From Streptomyces sp. H39-S7 (GTDB lineage: Bacteria > Actinomycetota > Actinomycetes > Streptomycetales > Streptomycetaceae), in the NCBI RefSeq assembly GCF_027158205.1, contig NZ_JAPVLU010000012.1, forward strand, positions 6,326-66,853: a stretch of DNA of 60,528 nucleotides, in the 5' to 3' direction. The position numbers were made by a program, and so were the translations under genes. The notes beneath the pieces were generated by a model. The model did no database searches. It was not told the origin of the DNA and saw only the letters and a list, made by a program, of their open reading frames with translations. Positions 9,890 to 18,107 of the stretch are shown piece after piece. Every line of letters begins with the position of its first letter. Positions within the stretch are counted from its first letter, which is position 1.

Positions 9890-11593
9890 ATGACGTCCGT
9901 GCCCACCGCGGTCCATGACGAGCAGCACGTCCAGGCGCAGGCCGAGCCCCCCATCACGATGTTCGGGCCCGACTTCCCCTACGCCTACGACGACTTCCTG
10001 GCGCACCCGGCCGGGCTCGGTTCCATACCGGCGACCGAGCACGGCACCGAGGTCGCGGTCATCGGCGGCGGCCTGTCCGGCATCATCACGGCCTACGAGC
10101 TGATGAAGATGGGCCTCAAGCCCGTCGTCTACGAGGCCGACAAGATCGGTGGCCGGCTGCGCACCGTGGGCTTCGAGGGCTGTGACTCCGGGCTGACCGC
10201 GGAGATGGGCGCGATGCGCTTCCCGCCGTCGTCCACCGCCTTCCAGTACTACGTGGACCTGGTCGGCCTGCAGACCCGGCCGTTCCCCAACCCGCTGGCG
10301 CCCGGCACCCCCTCCACCGTCGTCGACCTCAAGGGCGAGTCGCACTACGCCACGTCCGTCGACGACCTGCCCGAGGTCTACCACCAGGTGATGCACGCGT
10401 GGAACGCGTGCCTGGAGGACGGCGCGGACTTCTCCTCGATGCAGCGCGCCCTGCGCGAGCGCGACGTCCCCGCCATCCGCGCGATCTGGTCCGCGCTGGT
10501 CGAGAAGCTCGACAACCAGACGTTCTACGGCTTCCTCTGCGACTCCCCGGCCTTCAAGTCCTTCCGGCACCGGGAGATCTTCGGCCAGGTCGGCTTCGGC
10601 ACCGGCGGCTGGGACACCGACTTCCCCAACTCCATCCTGGAGATCCTGCGGGTCGTCTACACCGGCGCCGACGACGACCACCACGGCATCGTCGGCGGCA
10701 GCCAGCAGCTGCCGCTGCGCCTGTGGGACCGCGAGCCGGACAAGCTCGTGCACTGGGAGCGGGGCACCTCGCTGGCCTCGCTGCACAGCGGCGCTCCGCG
10801 CCCGGCGGTCACCCGGCTGCACCGCACCGCGGGCAACCGCATCACCGTCACCGACGCGGCGGGCGACATCCGGACGTACCCGGCGGCGGTCTTCACCGCG
10901 CAGTCCTGGATGCTGCTGTCCAAGATCGCCTGCGACGACTCGCTCTTCCCGATCGACCACTGGACGGCGATCGAGCGCACCCACTACATGGAGTCGTCCA
11001 AGCTCTTCGTGCCCGTCGACCGGCCGTTCTGGCTCGACAAGGACGAGCAGACCGGGCGCGACGTGATGAGCATGACGCTCACCGACCGGATGACGCGCGG
11101 CACGTACCTGCTCGACGACGGCCCGGACAAGCCCGCGACCATCTGCCTGTCGTACACCTGGTGCGACGACAGCCTCAAGTGGCTGCCGCTGAGCGCCAAC
11201 GAGCGCATGGAGGTCATGCTCACCTCCCTCGGTGAGATCTACCCCAAGGTCGACATCCGCTCGCACATCATCGGCAACCCGGTGACCGTGTCGTGGGAGA
11301 ACGAGCCCTACTTCATGGGCGCGTTCAAGGCGAACCTGCCCGGCCACTACCGCTACCAGCGGCGGCTGTTCACCCACTTCATGCAGGACGCGCTGCCGCA
11401 GGACAAGCGCGGCATCTTCCTCGCGGGCGACGACATCTCCTGGACGGCGGGCTGGGCCGAGGGCGCGGTCCAGACGGCGCTCAACGCGGTGTGGGGCGTC
11501 ATGCACCACTTCGGCGGCGGCACCGACGGGACCAACCCCGGTCCTGGCGACGTCTACGAGGACATCGCGCCGGTCTTCCTCGACGAGAACTGA
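9890..11593 (+). CDS. davB: Flavin-dependent L-lysine 2-monooxygenase-like amine oxidase (DavB-like)
   Basis: FAD enzyme of 567 residues in the flavin amine oxidase family. It has an N-terminal dinucleotide fold (VAVIGGGLSGIITAYELMK, then YEADKIGGRLR) and a C-terminal FAD-contacting GDDISWTAGWAEGAVQTALN. The N-terminal FGPDFPYAYDDFLAHPAGLG and internal FGQVGFGTGGWDTDFPN resemble Pseudomonas DavB as I recall it, which decarboxylates and oxygenates L-lysine to 5-aminovaleramide. With the preceding amidase this would convert lysine to 5-aminovalerate. Tryptophan or arginine monooxygenase is the alternative. The start has GCGAGGAGA upstream. Confidence 0.85.
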   Translation: MTSVPTAVHDEQHVQAQAEPPITMFGPDFPYAYDDFLAHPAGLGSIPATEHGTEVAVIGGGLSGIITAYELMKMGLKPVVYEADKIGGRLRTVGFEGCDSGLTAEMGAMRFPPSSTAFQYYVDLVGLQTRPFPNPLAPGTPSTVVDLKGESHYATSVDDLPEVYHQVMHAWNACLEDGADFSSMQRALRERDVPAIRAIWSALVEKLDNQTFYGFLCDSPAFKSFRHREIFGQVGFGTGGWDTDFPNSILEILRVVYTGADDDHHGIVGGSQQLPLRLWDREPDKLVHWERGTSLASLHSGAPRPAVTRLHRTAGNRITVTDAAGDIRTYPAAVFTAQSWMLLSKIACDDSLFPIDHWTAIERTHYMESSKLFVPVDRPFWLDKDEQTGRDVMSMTLTDRMTRGTYLLDDGPDKPATICLSYTWCDDSLKWLPLSANERMEVMLTSLGEIYPKVDIRSHIIGNPVTVSWENEPYFMGAFKANLPGHYRYQRRLFTHFMQDALPQDKRGIFLAGDDISWTAGWAEGAVQTALNAVWGVMHHFGGGTDGTNPGPGDVYEDIAPVFLDEN

Positions 11594-11601
11594 TCCCAAC
11601 C

Positions 11602-11643
11602 GGTCACGTATGCGCCCGAAACGATAGACGTCGTAACGTGACC
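11602..11643 (+). terminator. Inverted repeat after davB (terminator or operator)
   Basis: GGTCACGT (11602-11609) pairs with ACGTGACC (11636-11643) across a 26-base interval beginning just after the davB stop. The long loop and absence of a U-run leave open whether it is a terminator or a protein-binding site. Confidence 0.35.
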
Positions 11644-11702
11644 AGGGCTTAAGGAGACGTATAGCGGGACGCCAGCGCCGCGCGGTGCAATCCTCCGAGT
11701 AA

Positions 11703-11737
11703 GCGGTCCGCCCCACGCGGACCGCCGCAACCCGGAG
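11703..11737 (+). promoter_or_regulatory. Leader hairpin and Shine-Dalgarno of the phospholipase gene
   Basis: A perfect 9-bp stem (GCGGTCCGC 11703-11711, GCGGACCGC 11717-11725) with a five-base loop ends eight bases before GGAGG (11733-11737), which serves ATG 11745. The hairpin leaves the ribosome site free. It could stabilise the mRNA 5' end or mark the end of read-through from davB. Confidence 0.5.
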
Positions 11738-11744
11738 GTAGCGC

Positions 11745-12203
11745 ATGAGCCGTCGCCTGCCCGTTCTCCTGGCCGTTCCGGCCGCCGCCCTGATCGCCGT
11801 CGCCGGAGCCGCCGTTCCGGCGTCGGCGGCACCCGCCGACAAACCCCAGTTCCTGTCCAGCTGGACCCAGACCAGCGCCTCCAGCTACAACTCCTACATC
11901 TCGGCACGCAACAACCAGGGCGCCTGGTCCGCCTACGGCTTCGACTGGTCCACGGACTACTGCTCGTCGTCGCCCGACAACCCGCTGGGCTTCCCGTTCA
12001 ACCTGTCCTGTGCGCATCACGACTTCGGCTACCGCAACTACAAGGCCGCCGGTCAGTTCAGCGCCAACAAGCCCCGGCTGGACAGCATGCTGTACGAGGA
12101 CCTCAAGCGGGTCTGCGGTTCGCACGGGTACAACGTCGTGACGAAGGCGGCCTGCAACAGCCTCGCCTGGACGTACTACCAGGCCGTCAAGCAGTTCGGC
12201 TGA
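11745..12203 (+). CDS. Secreted prokaryotic phospholipase A2
   Basis: Extracellular calcium-dependent lipase that releases the sn-2 acyl chain from phospholipids. A Sec signal peptide (SRRLPVLLAVPAAALIAV, cleavage near ASA-AP, about residue 28) precedes a mature domain of about 123 residues, the size of the Streptomyces violaceoruber enzyme. The catalytic motif SCAHHDFGYRNY supplies the His-Asp pair (His92, Asp93). Four cysteines (DYC, LSC, RVC, AAC) would form the two disulfides typical of this group. Start has GGAGG upstream. Convergent with the next gene. Confidence 0.95.
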   Translation: MSRRLPVLLAVPAAALIAVAGAAVPASAAPADKPQFLSSWTQTSASSYNSYISARNNQGAWSAYGFDWSTDYCSSSPDNPLGFPFNLSCAHHDFGYRNYKAAGQFSANKPRLDSMLYEDLKRVCGSHGYNVVTKAACNSLAWTYYQAVKQFG

Positions 12204-12222
12204 CCTTCCGGTCCGCCCCCGG

Positions 12223-12915
12223 TCAGCGACCGGCCAACGGGGTGAGCAGGAACCGGCCGACGAGCCCCACGCCCGCGTCGAGCCGGTCCACGCACTCCCG
12301 GTACACCTCTCCGGTGTGCCGCAAGGACCAGAGCAGGCGGGACGCGGCCCAGGCCGCGTCCCGCGCCCGTTCCAGGCTCCAGGCTCCGACCAGGTGGGTC
12401 AGCGGGTCGGCGATGTCGAGCAGGTCGGGCCCCGGCATCAGGTCCTCGCGCACCCGCTCCTCGATGGCCACCAGCACGTCCCCGATCCGCTCGAAGTCCC
12501 GCTCCATCGTGGCGGGTTCACGGTCCAGGTCCCGGCAGGTGTCGACCAGCGCGAGCGCCAGGTCGTGGCCGATGTGCGCGTTGATCCCGGCCAGCGCGAA
12601 CTGCAGGGGCCGCACCCCGCGGTGGCCGCGCAGTTGCAGCAGTGGACGCCAGCAGTCCGGGGCGCGGCGCGGGGACGTTCCCGCGCCGACCGCCGTCAGG
12701 TAGCGGCCGGCGAAGCGCACGTCCAACTCGGCGGCGGCGTAAGGGTCGTCGAAGAGACCGGCCGAGATCAGCCGCCGCACCTCCTCGGTGACGGAGAGGT
12801 AGACCCGGTTGAAGACCGCGACCCCGTCGTGCGGTGGGAGCGAGGCGCCCAGCGCGCGCATCCGCGCCACCACCTCGTCCACGTCACCGGGGACCGCCCG
12901 CCGCACCGTCGTCAT
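12223..12915 (-). CDS. DUF5995 family protein
   Basis: Cytosolic protein of 230 residues in a family of unknown function widespread in actinobacteria. I see no membrane segment or signal peptide. Distinctive stretches are a repeated FAG/FALAGINAHIGHDLALALV segment in the middle and an Arg/Trp-rich C-terminal helix (LERARDAAWAASRLLWSLR). The GINAHIGHDL segment holds two histidines that could bind a metal, but this is conjecture. It diverges from the XRE-type regulator across 171 bp. Confidence 0.75.
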   Translation of the reverse strand: MTTVRRAVPGDVDEVVARMRALGASLPPHDGVAVFNRVYLSVTEEVRRLISAGLFDDPYAAAELDVRFAGRYLTAVGAGTSPRRAPDCWRPLLQLRGHRGVRPLQFALAGINAHIGHDLALALVDTCRDLDREPATMERDFERIGDVLVAIEERVREDLMPGPDLLDIADPLTHLVGAWSLERARDAAWAASRLLWSLRHTGEVYRECVDRLDAGVGLVGRFLLTPLAGR

Positions 12916-13086
12916 GGGCCCAGGGTCCCAGCCTGCCCGCCCGCGGCACGGCCGCGCGCCGGTGCTTCCCTGAAACGGGTGACGCGCCGGCCCGGCGCCG
13001 CTTCCCGGCCGGGCCGGGCAGGGGACCGTCGATCAGGGGATCAGCACTCCCTGGATACCGTCCCGCCGCGGCCGCATGCTGGTGAG

Positions 13087-13800
13087 GTGGACGGAACCGA
13101 ACTCGCCGACTTCCTGCGCCGCGGCCGAGCGCGCCTCAGTCCCTCGGACGTCGGCCTCACCGGGGGCGTCCGGCGCCGCACCCCGGGGCTGCGCCGCGAG
13201 GAGGTCGCGCGGTTGGCGGGGATGTCCGCCGACTACTACGCGCGCCTGGAGCAGGCCCGCGGGCCGCGGCCGTCCCGGCAGATGCTCGGCGCGCTGGCCC
13301 GCGCGCTGCGGCTGACGGAGGACGAGCGCGGCCGGCTGTTCCACCTGGCGGGGGAGGAGCCCTCACCGGCCCGCAGGCGGGGGGACCCGGCGTACGACCG
13401 TGCCGGCTCCGCCCACGTCAGGCCCGCGCTGCTGCTGGTCCTCGACCGGTTGCACGACACCCCGGCACAGGTGGTGAGCGACGCCGGCGACGTACTGGCG
13501 CAGAACGCGCTGGCGGCCGCGCTGGTCGGCGACCTGTCCTCGGGACACCGGCTGTGCGAGGCTCCCGACGCCCACGGCGTCGCCGACGTTGCCGACGTCG
13601 CCGTCGATGGATCCTCCGCCCTGCGGTTCCGGCATCCCGTGGTGGGGTCGCTGGAGTTGGACCGTGAGGTCCTGCTGAGCGCCGGGCACGGCCAGCGGCT
13701 GATCGTCTGCTCGGCACGGCCGGGCACCGACTCCTACGAGCGGCTGCGACTGCTGCGCGTGGTCGGACTGCAGGACCTCACGCCGAGCGGCCCCGGCTGA
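13087..13800 (+). CDS. XRE-family regulator with a shortened MmyB-like ligand domain
   Basis: DNA-binding protein of about 237 residues. The N-terminal half is a Streptomyces-type HTH: a GVRRRTPGLRREEVARLAGM stretch, then DYYARLEQARGPRPSRQML. The C-terminal half starts like the MmyB ligand-binding domain (DAGDVLAQNALAAALVGD) and ends like it (RFRHPVVGSLELDREVL). The roughly 60-70 residues normally between these blocks are reduced to about 30. The frame is open and in good codon use, so this is an internal deletion and not a frameshift. GTG 13087 gives a normal N-terminus; its SD is weak. Confidence 0.8.
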   Translation: MDGTELADFLRRGRARLSPSDVGLTGGVRRRTPGLRREEVARLAGMSADYYARLEQARGPRPSRQMLGALARALRLTEDERGRLFHLAGEEPSPARRRGDPAYDRAGSAHVRPALLLVLDRLHDTPAQVVSDAGDVLAQNALAAALVGDLSSGHRLCEAPDAHGVADVADVAVDGSSALRFRHPVVGSLELDREVLLSAGHGQRLIVCSARPGTDSYERLRLLRVVGLQDLTPSGPG

Positions 13801-13827
13801 CCGCTCGGCGCTCCGGTCCCGCTCACC

Positions 13828-15285
13828 TCACCGCGACAGCCGCTTGCGGATCTTGCGCTTGACCATCCCGGCCACGCCGCGCCAGTTGGTGACGATCAGT
13901 TCCACCTGGCCCTCCCGGTCGCGGGAGAGCCAGACCAGCATCGGGCGGAGCCCGGAGAAGAACTTCCTGCGGCCCGCCGCGCCCGCCGGGAGCTTCGTGC
14001 CGGGGAAGCGCACCGGGAAGTCCTTGGACTGATCGCCGTACGACAGCCGCAGCAGTATCTTCCACGCTCCCGGCCGGCGGACCTCGGTGCCGAGGTGGCG
14101 CACGTCGAAGACGGTCTTGAACGTCAACTCCGTCTCGTCGCCGCCCGGTTCCCCGGCGGGCACCACGATCTCGTGCCCGTCGCCCACGCGCTGGAGCACG
14201 AAGTGGTGCTCCAGCTTCGCGGGGCTGCCGGTGGCCCGCAGCCGGGTGCGCAGGCCGGCGGTGAACCGGCGGTTGTCGGGCAGCCAGGTGACGTCGGTGA
14301 GGTCCGCCCAGTCGGACTGCTCGAACCGGGCGAGGGCGATCAGTTCATCCAGCTGACCGCGGCGGAGCAACTGCCCGCGCGCCTGGTCGAGCGGGGAGAG
14401 CGGCGTCAGGACCTCCTCCGGGATGAAGTCCTGGAGGAGCTCCGACGCCAGCCGCACGTAGGCCTTCTGCTGCTCCTCCGGCCAGCGCGGGAAATTGCGG
14501 CCGAACTTGCCGAGAATCTCCACCTGGCCCCAGCGCAGGAGCAGGCTGTTGCGCCGGGCGCCGGGTTCGGTCTTCTCGACCACCGTCTCCAGGACCTTGC
14601 GGATGCCCGCGTAGAAGACCTCGGGGTCGGGCCCCTGCTGGGTGAGGTGCGGGAATCCCTCCCGCATCATGAGGTAGTAGCAGTCGTAGTCCGCGACCAC
14701 CGAGATCGCCTTGGCGGCGAAATAGGCGGGCACGATGAAGATCTGCTCCTCGGCCAGCCGGACACCCTCCGCGAAGCGCAGTCCGTGCTCGGCCACCAGC
14801 GACCGGCGGAACAGCTTGTGCGCGGTCAGGCTCCATACCGCCTTGGTGCTGTAGATGTCGCCCCGCTCGACGTTCTTCTTGAACGGTCCCGCCGCCGCGG
14901 TGCGACCGACTCCGCGGATACGTCCGAGTACGACATCGGAATCGTCGCGGCGGGCCGCCGCGAGCATCCGCTCGAAAGCCTCGGTGCCCAGATAGTCGTC
15001 GGGATCGGCGAAGAAGAGGAATTCTCCGGTGGCGACGTCGATGGCACGGTTGCGCGGGCCGCCGGGGGCGCCGGAGTTCTCCTGGTGGATCACGCGGATC
15101 TGCGGGTACTTCGCCGACCAGGTGTCGAGCAGCTTGCCGCTGCCGTCGGTCGATCCGTCGTCGACCGCCACGACCTCGATGCGGTCGATGCCGATCGTCT
15201 GCTGAACGATCGATTCCAGGCATTCATCCAGAAAGTCGACAGCGTTGTAGACCGGAATGATGACGCTTACCCATTTCTCGGGCAC
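13828..15285 (-). CDS. GT2-family glycosyltransferase
   Basis: Glycosyltransferase of 485 residues. The N-terminal GT-A domain (about 1-200) begins VSVIIPVYNAVDFLDECL and carries the nucleotide-binding VDDGSTDGS and the metal-binding FFADPDD. The remaining 280 residues are a C-terminal region seen in enzymes that build cell-wall polymers such as teichoic acids; no membrane helices are evident. The donor and acceptor cannot be named. GTG 15285 starts at the canonical position. Divergent from the alginate-lyase-like gene, which may or may not be functionally linked. Confidence 0.87.
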   Translation of the reverse strand: MPEKWVSVIIPVYNAVDFLDECLESIVQQTIGIDRIEVVAVDDGSTDGSGKLLDTWSAKYPQIRVIHQENSGAPGGPRNRAIDVATGEFLFFADPDDYLGTEAFERMLAAARRDDSDVVLGRIRGVGRTAAAGPFKKNVERGDIYSTKAVWSLTAHKLFRRSLVAEHGLRFAEGVRLAEEQIFIVPAYFAAKAISVVADYDCYYLMMREGFPHLTQQGPDPEVFYAGIRKVLETVVEKTEPGARRNSLLLRWGQVEILGKFGRNFPRWPEEQQKAYVRLASELLQDFIPEEVLTPLSPLDQARGQLLRRGQLDELIALARFEQSDWADLTDVTWLPDNRRFTAGLRTRLRATGSPAKLEHHFVLQRVGDGHEIVVPAGEPGGDETELTFKTVFDVRHLGTEVRRPGAWKILLRLSYGDQSKDFPVRFPGTKLPAGAAGRRKFFSGLRPMLVWLSRDREGQVELIVTNWRGVAGMVKRKIRKRLSR

Positions 15286-15505
15286 GGTCGCGGTCGCCTC
15301 CTTGGTATTGGCCGCAGCAAAGAGAGGGGGGAATGCATGATCCGGTCGACGAGGTGGGGCTCGCGGTGCCGAGGAAGGGCAATCTAGCGCAAGCGCGCGT
15401 GGAGGGCTCCAGCCCGCCCAGGGCGTTGTCAGGCAGCGATGGCTGCCCTACGCTCACACCGGTCGTCAATGTGAACACCATTCATGTATGTGATTGGAGT
15501 GTTTG

Positions 15506-16819
15506 ATGAGCGGAAGACGTAGGGGCCGGGGAGCGCTGCTCGCCACCGCGGCCGGGATCGCCGCCCTGCTCGTCCCCCTGGCATCGCCGGCGTCCGCGGC
15601 GCCCGGTCACGCACCGGCGGCGGCCGTCCGTGCCGCGGGGGCCGCGCCGAAGGCGCCACGGACCGTGGTGCTGGACGGCGAACGGCTGCGGCAGGCGAAG
15701 ACCCGCCTGGCGAAGGGCGACCCCGCGCTGCGGCGGGCCGTCGCCGACCTGCGCACGCAGGCCGACGGCTGGCTGGGCCGAGGGCCGTGGACCGTCACCG
15801 ACAAGGACCGCACACCGCCCGGCGGCGACAAGCACGACTACCTCAGCCAGGCCCCGTACTGGTGGGCGAGCCGGCCGAAGACGGCGGACAACCCGATGGG
15901 ATGCCCGTACGTCCAGAAGGACGGGCAGCGCAATCCCGAGGTCGACGCACTCACCGACCACGACGAGCGCGGGGAGGTGTTCGCCTCCGCCTACACCCTG
16001 AGCCTCGCCTGGTACTACACCGGCGACCCGGCCTACTCGCGCCACGCCGCCGAGATCCTGCGCACCTGGTTCACCGACCCGGCCACCCGCATGAACCCGA
16101 ACCTCGACCACGCGCAGATCATCCCGTGCAGGTACGACGGCCGGGCGATCGGGATCATCGACTTCTCCCAGGGCTTCACCAGCGTGCTCGACGCGACCGC
16201 GATCCTCGACACCGGAGCCCCCGGCTGGACCGCGGGCGACCGCGGCGGGATGCGTACCTGGTACGAGGGTTTCCGCGGCTGGCTCGGCGGTGCCTTCGGC
16301 ACGGAGGAGGCCGCGGCCGCCAACAACCACGGCACCTTCTTCGACATGCAGCTGGCTGCGCTCCAACTCGCCACCGGTCACCGCGACCTCGCCGCACAGA
16401 CCGTGTCGAGGGCGCGCTCCTCGCGGATCGACCCGCAGATCGCCGCCGACGGCAGCCAGCCGGGCGAGATCTCCCGCACCCGCAGCTGGCACTACTCCAC
16501 CTTCAACCTGGTGGCGTTCACCCGGCTCGCGGCGGTCGGCCGGCACGTCGGCGTGAACCTGTGGTCCTACCGCGGTCCGACCGGCCAGCGGCTCCCGGCC
16601 GCGGTCGACTACCTGCTGCCCGCGGCGACCGGCCAGGCGCCCTGGCCGCACCCGGAACTGGACTTCCGGGCCTACGCGGCGAGCGACCTCGTGCACGCCG
16701 CCGCCGACGCCGGGGACGCGCGGGCCCGCGCGGCGGTGCCCGCGCTCCAGGCTCCGCCGGGCGGCGACCTGTGGGCGCTGCGCCCCGCGGCCGAGCAACT
16801 GGACTCGATCACCGGCTGA
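15506..16819 (+). CDS. Secreted alginate lyase family protein
   Basis: Exported polysaccharide lyase-like protein of about 437 residues. The N-terminus has paired arginines (SGRRRGRG), a hydrophobic stretch and an SPASAAP cleavage region (about residue 35). The body has the alpha-toroid signatures of this family: YWWASRP early, AYTLSLAWYYTGDP, IDFSQG, NNHGTFFDMQ and ELDFRAYAASDL near the end. The Asn-Asn-His in ANNHGTFFD matches the catalytic region of PL5-like lyases. The substrate is probably a uronate-containing polymer, not necessarily alginate. ATG 15506 has GGAG six bases upstream. Confidence 0.85.
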   Translation: MSGRRRGRGALLATAAGIAALLVPLASPASAAPGHAPAAAVRAAGAAPKAPRTVVLDGERLRQAKTRLAKGDPALRRAVADLRTQADGWLGRGPWTVTDKDRTPPGGDKHDYLSQAPYWWASRPKTADNPMGCPYVQKDGQRNPEVDALTDHDERGEVFASAYTLSLAWYYTGDPAYSRHAAEILRTWFTDPATRMNPNLDHAQIIPCRYDGRAIGIIDFSQGFTSVLDATAILDTGAPGWTAGDRGGMRTWYEGFRGWLGGAFGTEEAAAANNHGTFFDMQLAALQLATGHRDLAAQTVSRARSSRIDPQIAADGSQPGEISRTRSWHYSTFNLVAFTRLAAVGRHVGVNLWSYRGPTGQRLPAAVDYLLPAATGQAPWPHPELDFRAYAASDLVHAAADAGDARARAAVPALQAPPGGDLWALRPAAEQLDSITG

Positions 16820-16828
16820 GTCCACCGC

Positions 16829-18022
16829 TCACGCGCCGGACGAGTCGGAGACGGCCCGTCCGGCGGCCGGGCGCAGTACCCCGGCGCCCACCACGAGTCC
16901 CGCCGCCAGCAGCGTCACGAGTCCGAACGACACCGTCAGAGAGGTGGCGTTGGCGATGATCCCGATGGCGGCCGGGGCCACCAGGCCCGACGTGTACGTC
17001 ACGGTCGCGACACCGGCGATCGCCTGGCTGGGGACCGGGCCGGCGTGCCCGGCCGCGGCGAAGCAGAGCGGCACCACCACCGCGATGCCCACACCGAGCA
17101 GGGCGAAGCCGGTGATGGCCAGCGGCTGGGCGTCCGCCGCGACCACCATCAGGCCGCCCACGACGGCCAGTACGCCGCCGATCCGTACGGTCAGCACCGG
17201 ACCGAGGCGCCGGACCACCGCGTCCCCGGCGAGCCGGGTCGCGGCCATCGTGCAGGCGAAGGCGGTGTAACTGGCCGCGGCGACACCGGCGGAGGCGCCG
17301 GTGACATCGCGCAGGTAGACCGCGCACCAGTCCATGCTGGCGCCCTCGGCGAAGACCGCGCAGAAGCCGATGGCCCCGATGATCAGGGCGGAACGAGGCG
17401 GCAGGGCGAATCGCGGCGGCGCCTCCGTCTCCAACTCCGGGCGGAGGTCGGGAGCGCCCGCGCAGGCGAGGAAGCCGAGCGGGATCAGGACGGCGGCCAC
17501 GACCGCCAGGTGCAGCCGGGCGTCGATGTCACCGTGTGCGGCGGCGACGCCGATCGCGGAGCCGGCCAGGGTGCCCGCGCTCCACATGCCGTGCAGCCCC
17601 GACATGATCGACTTTCCCTTGCGCTGTTCGACGTCGACGCCCAGCGCGTTCATCGCCACGTCGGCCATGCCGGAGGTGGCGCCGAAGACGAAGAGCAGCC
17701 CGCACAGCCAGACCAGGTTGGGCGCCGCGGCGGGCAGCGCGAGCGCCGCGCACCACAGGGCCAGCAGGCCGCGCAGCGCCGCCCGGGAACCGAACCGGTG
17801 CATGATCCGGCCGGCCAGCGGCATCGCCACCGACGCGCCGAGGGCCGGGAAGACCAGCGCCAGGCCGAGCTGCCCGGCACTGAGGTCCAGATGGTCCTTG
17901 ATCCAGGGGATCCGGGTGGCGAAGTTGCCGGTCACCGAGCCGTGCACGGCGAAAACCGTCGCGATGGCTATGTGGGCCCTTCGGAGCCCCGGCTCGGCCC
18001 GCTGCGTCGCTGCACTTGTCAT
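16829..18022 (-). CDS. MFS permease (12 TM)
   Basis: Major facilitator permease of about 397 residues with twelve hydrophobic segments. It begins with a cytoplasmic tail (MTSAATQRAEPGLRRAHIAI) and shows the loop 2-3 type motif GRIMHRFGSRAALRG. The substrate is unknown; the adjacent ROK regulator suggests a sugar or sugar derivative. ATG 18022 is the start that begins at this tail; the longer open frame overlaps the regulator promoter. Divergent from the ROK gene across 85 bp holding a perfect inverted repeat. Confidence 0.85.
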   Translation of the reverse strand: MTSAATQRAEPGLRRAHIAIATVFAVHGSVTGNFATRIPWIKDHLDLSAGQLGLALVFPALGASVAMPLAGRIMHRFGSRAALRGLLALWCAALALPAAAPNLVWLCGLLFVFGATSGMADVAMNALGVDVEQRKGKSIMSGLHGMWSAGTLAGSAIGVAAAHGDIDARLHLAVVAAVLIPLGFLACAGAPDLRPELETEAPPRFALPPRSALIIGAIGFCAVFAEGASMDWCAVYLRDVTGASAGVAAASYTAFACTMAATRLAGDAVVRRLGPVLTVRIGGVLAVVGGLMVVAADAQPLAITGFALLGVGIAVVVPLCFAAAGHAGPVPSQAIAGVATVTYTSGLVAPAAIGIIANATSLTVSFGLVTLLAAGLVVGAGVLRPAAGRAVSDSSGA

Positions 18023-18032
18023 GCCGCGTAAA

Positions 18033-18055
18033 CTATCAGGGAGCCTGCCTGATAG
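18033..18055. promoter_or_regulatory. Inverted repeat operator between MFS permease and ROK regulator
   Basis: CTATCAGG and CCTGATAG form a perfect 8-bp inverted repeat around a 7-base centre, in the 85-bp divergent gap 18023-18107. Its position 11 bp before the MFS start and 53 bp before the ROK start fits autoregulation together with control of the permease. Confidence 0.6.
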
Positions 18056-18107
18056 AAATGGCATTACGGATGCCCTTTCGGCGTCCGGTGTCTGGAAGGA
18101 TTCCGGC

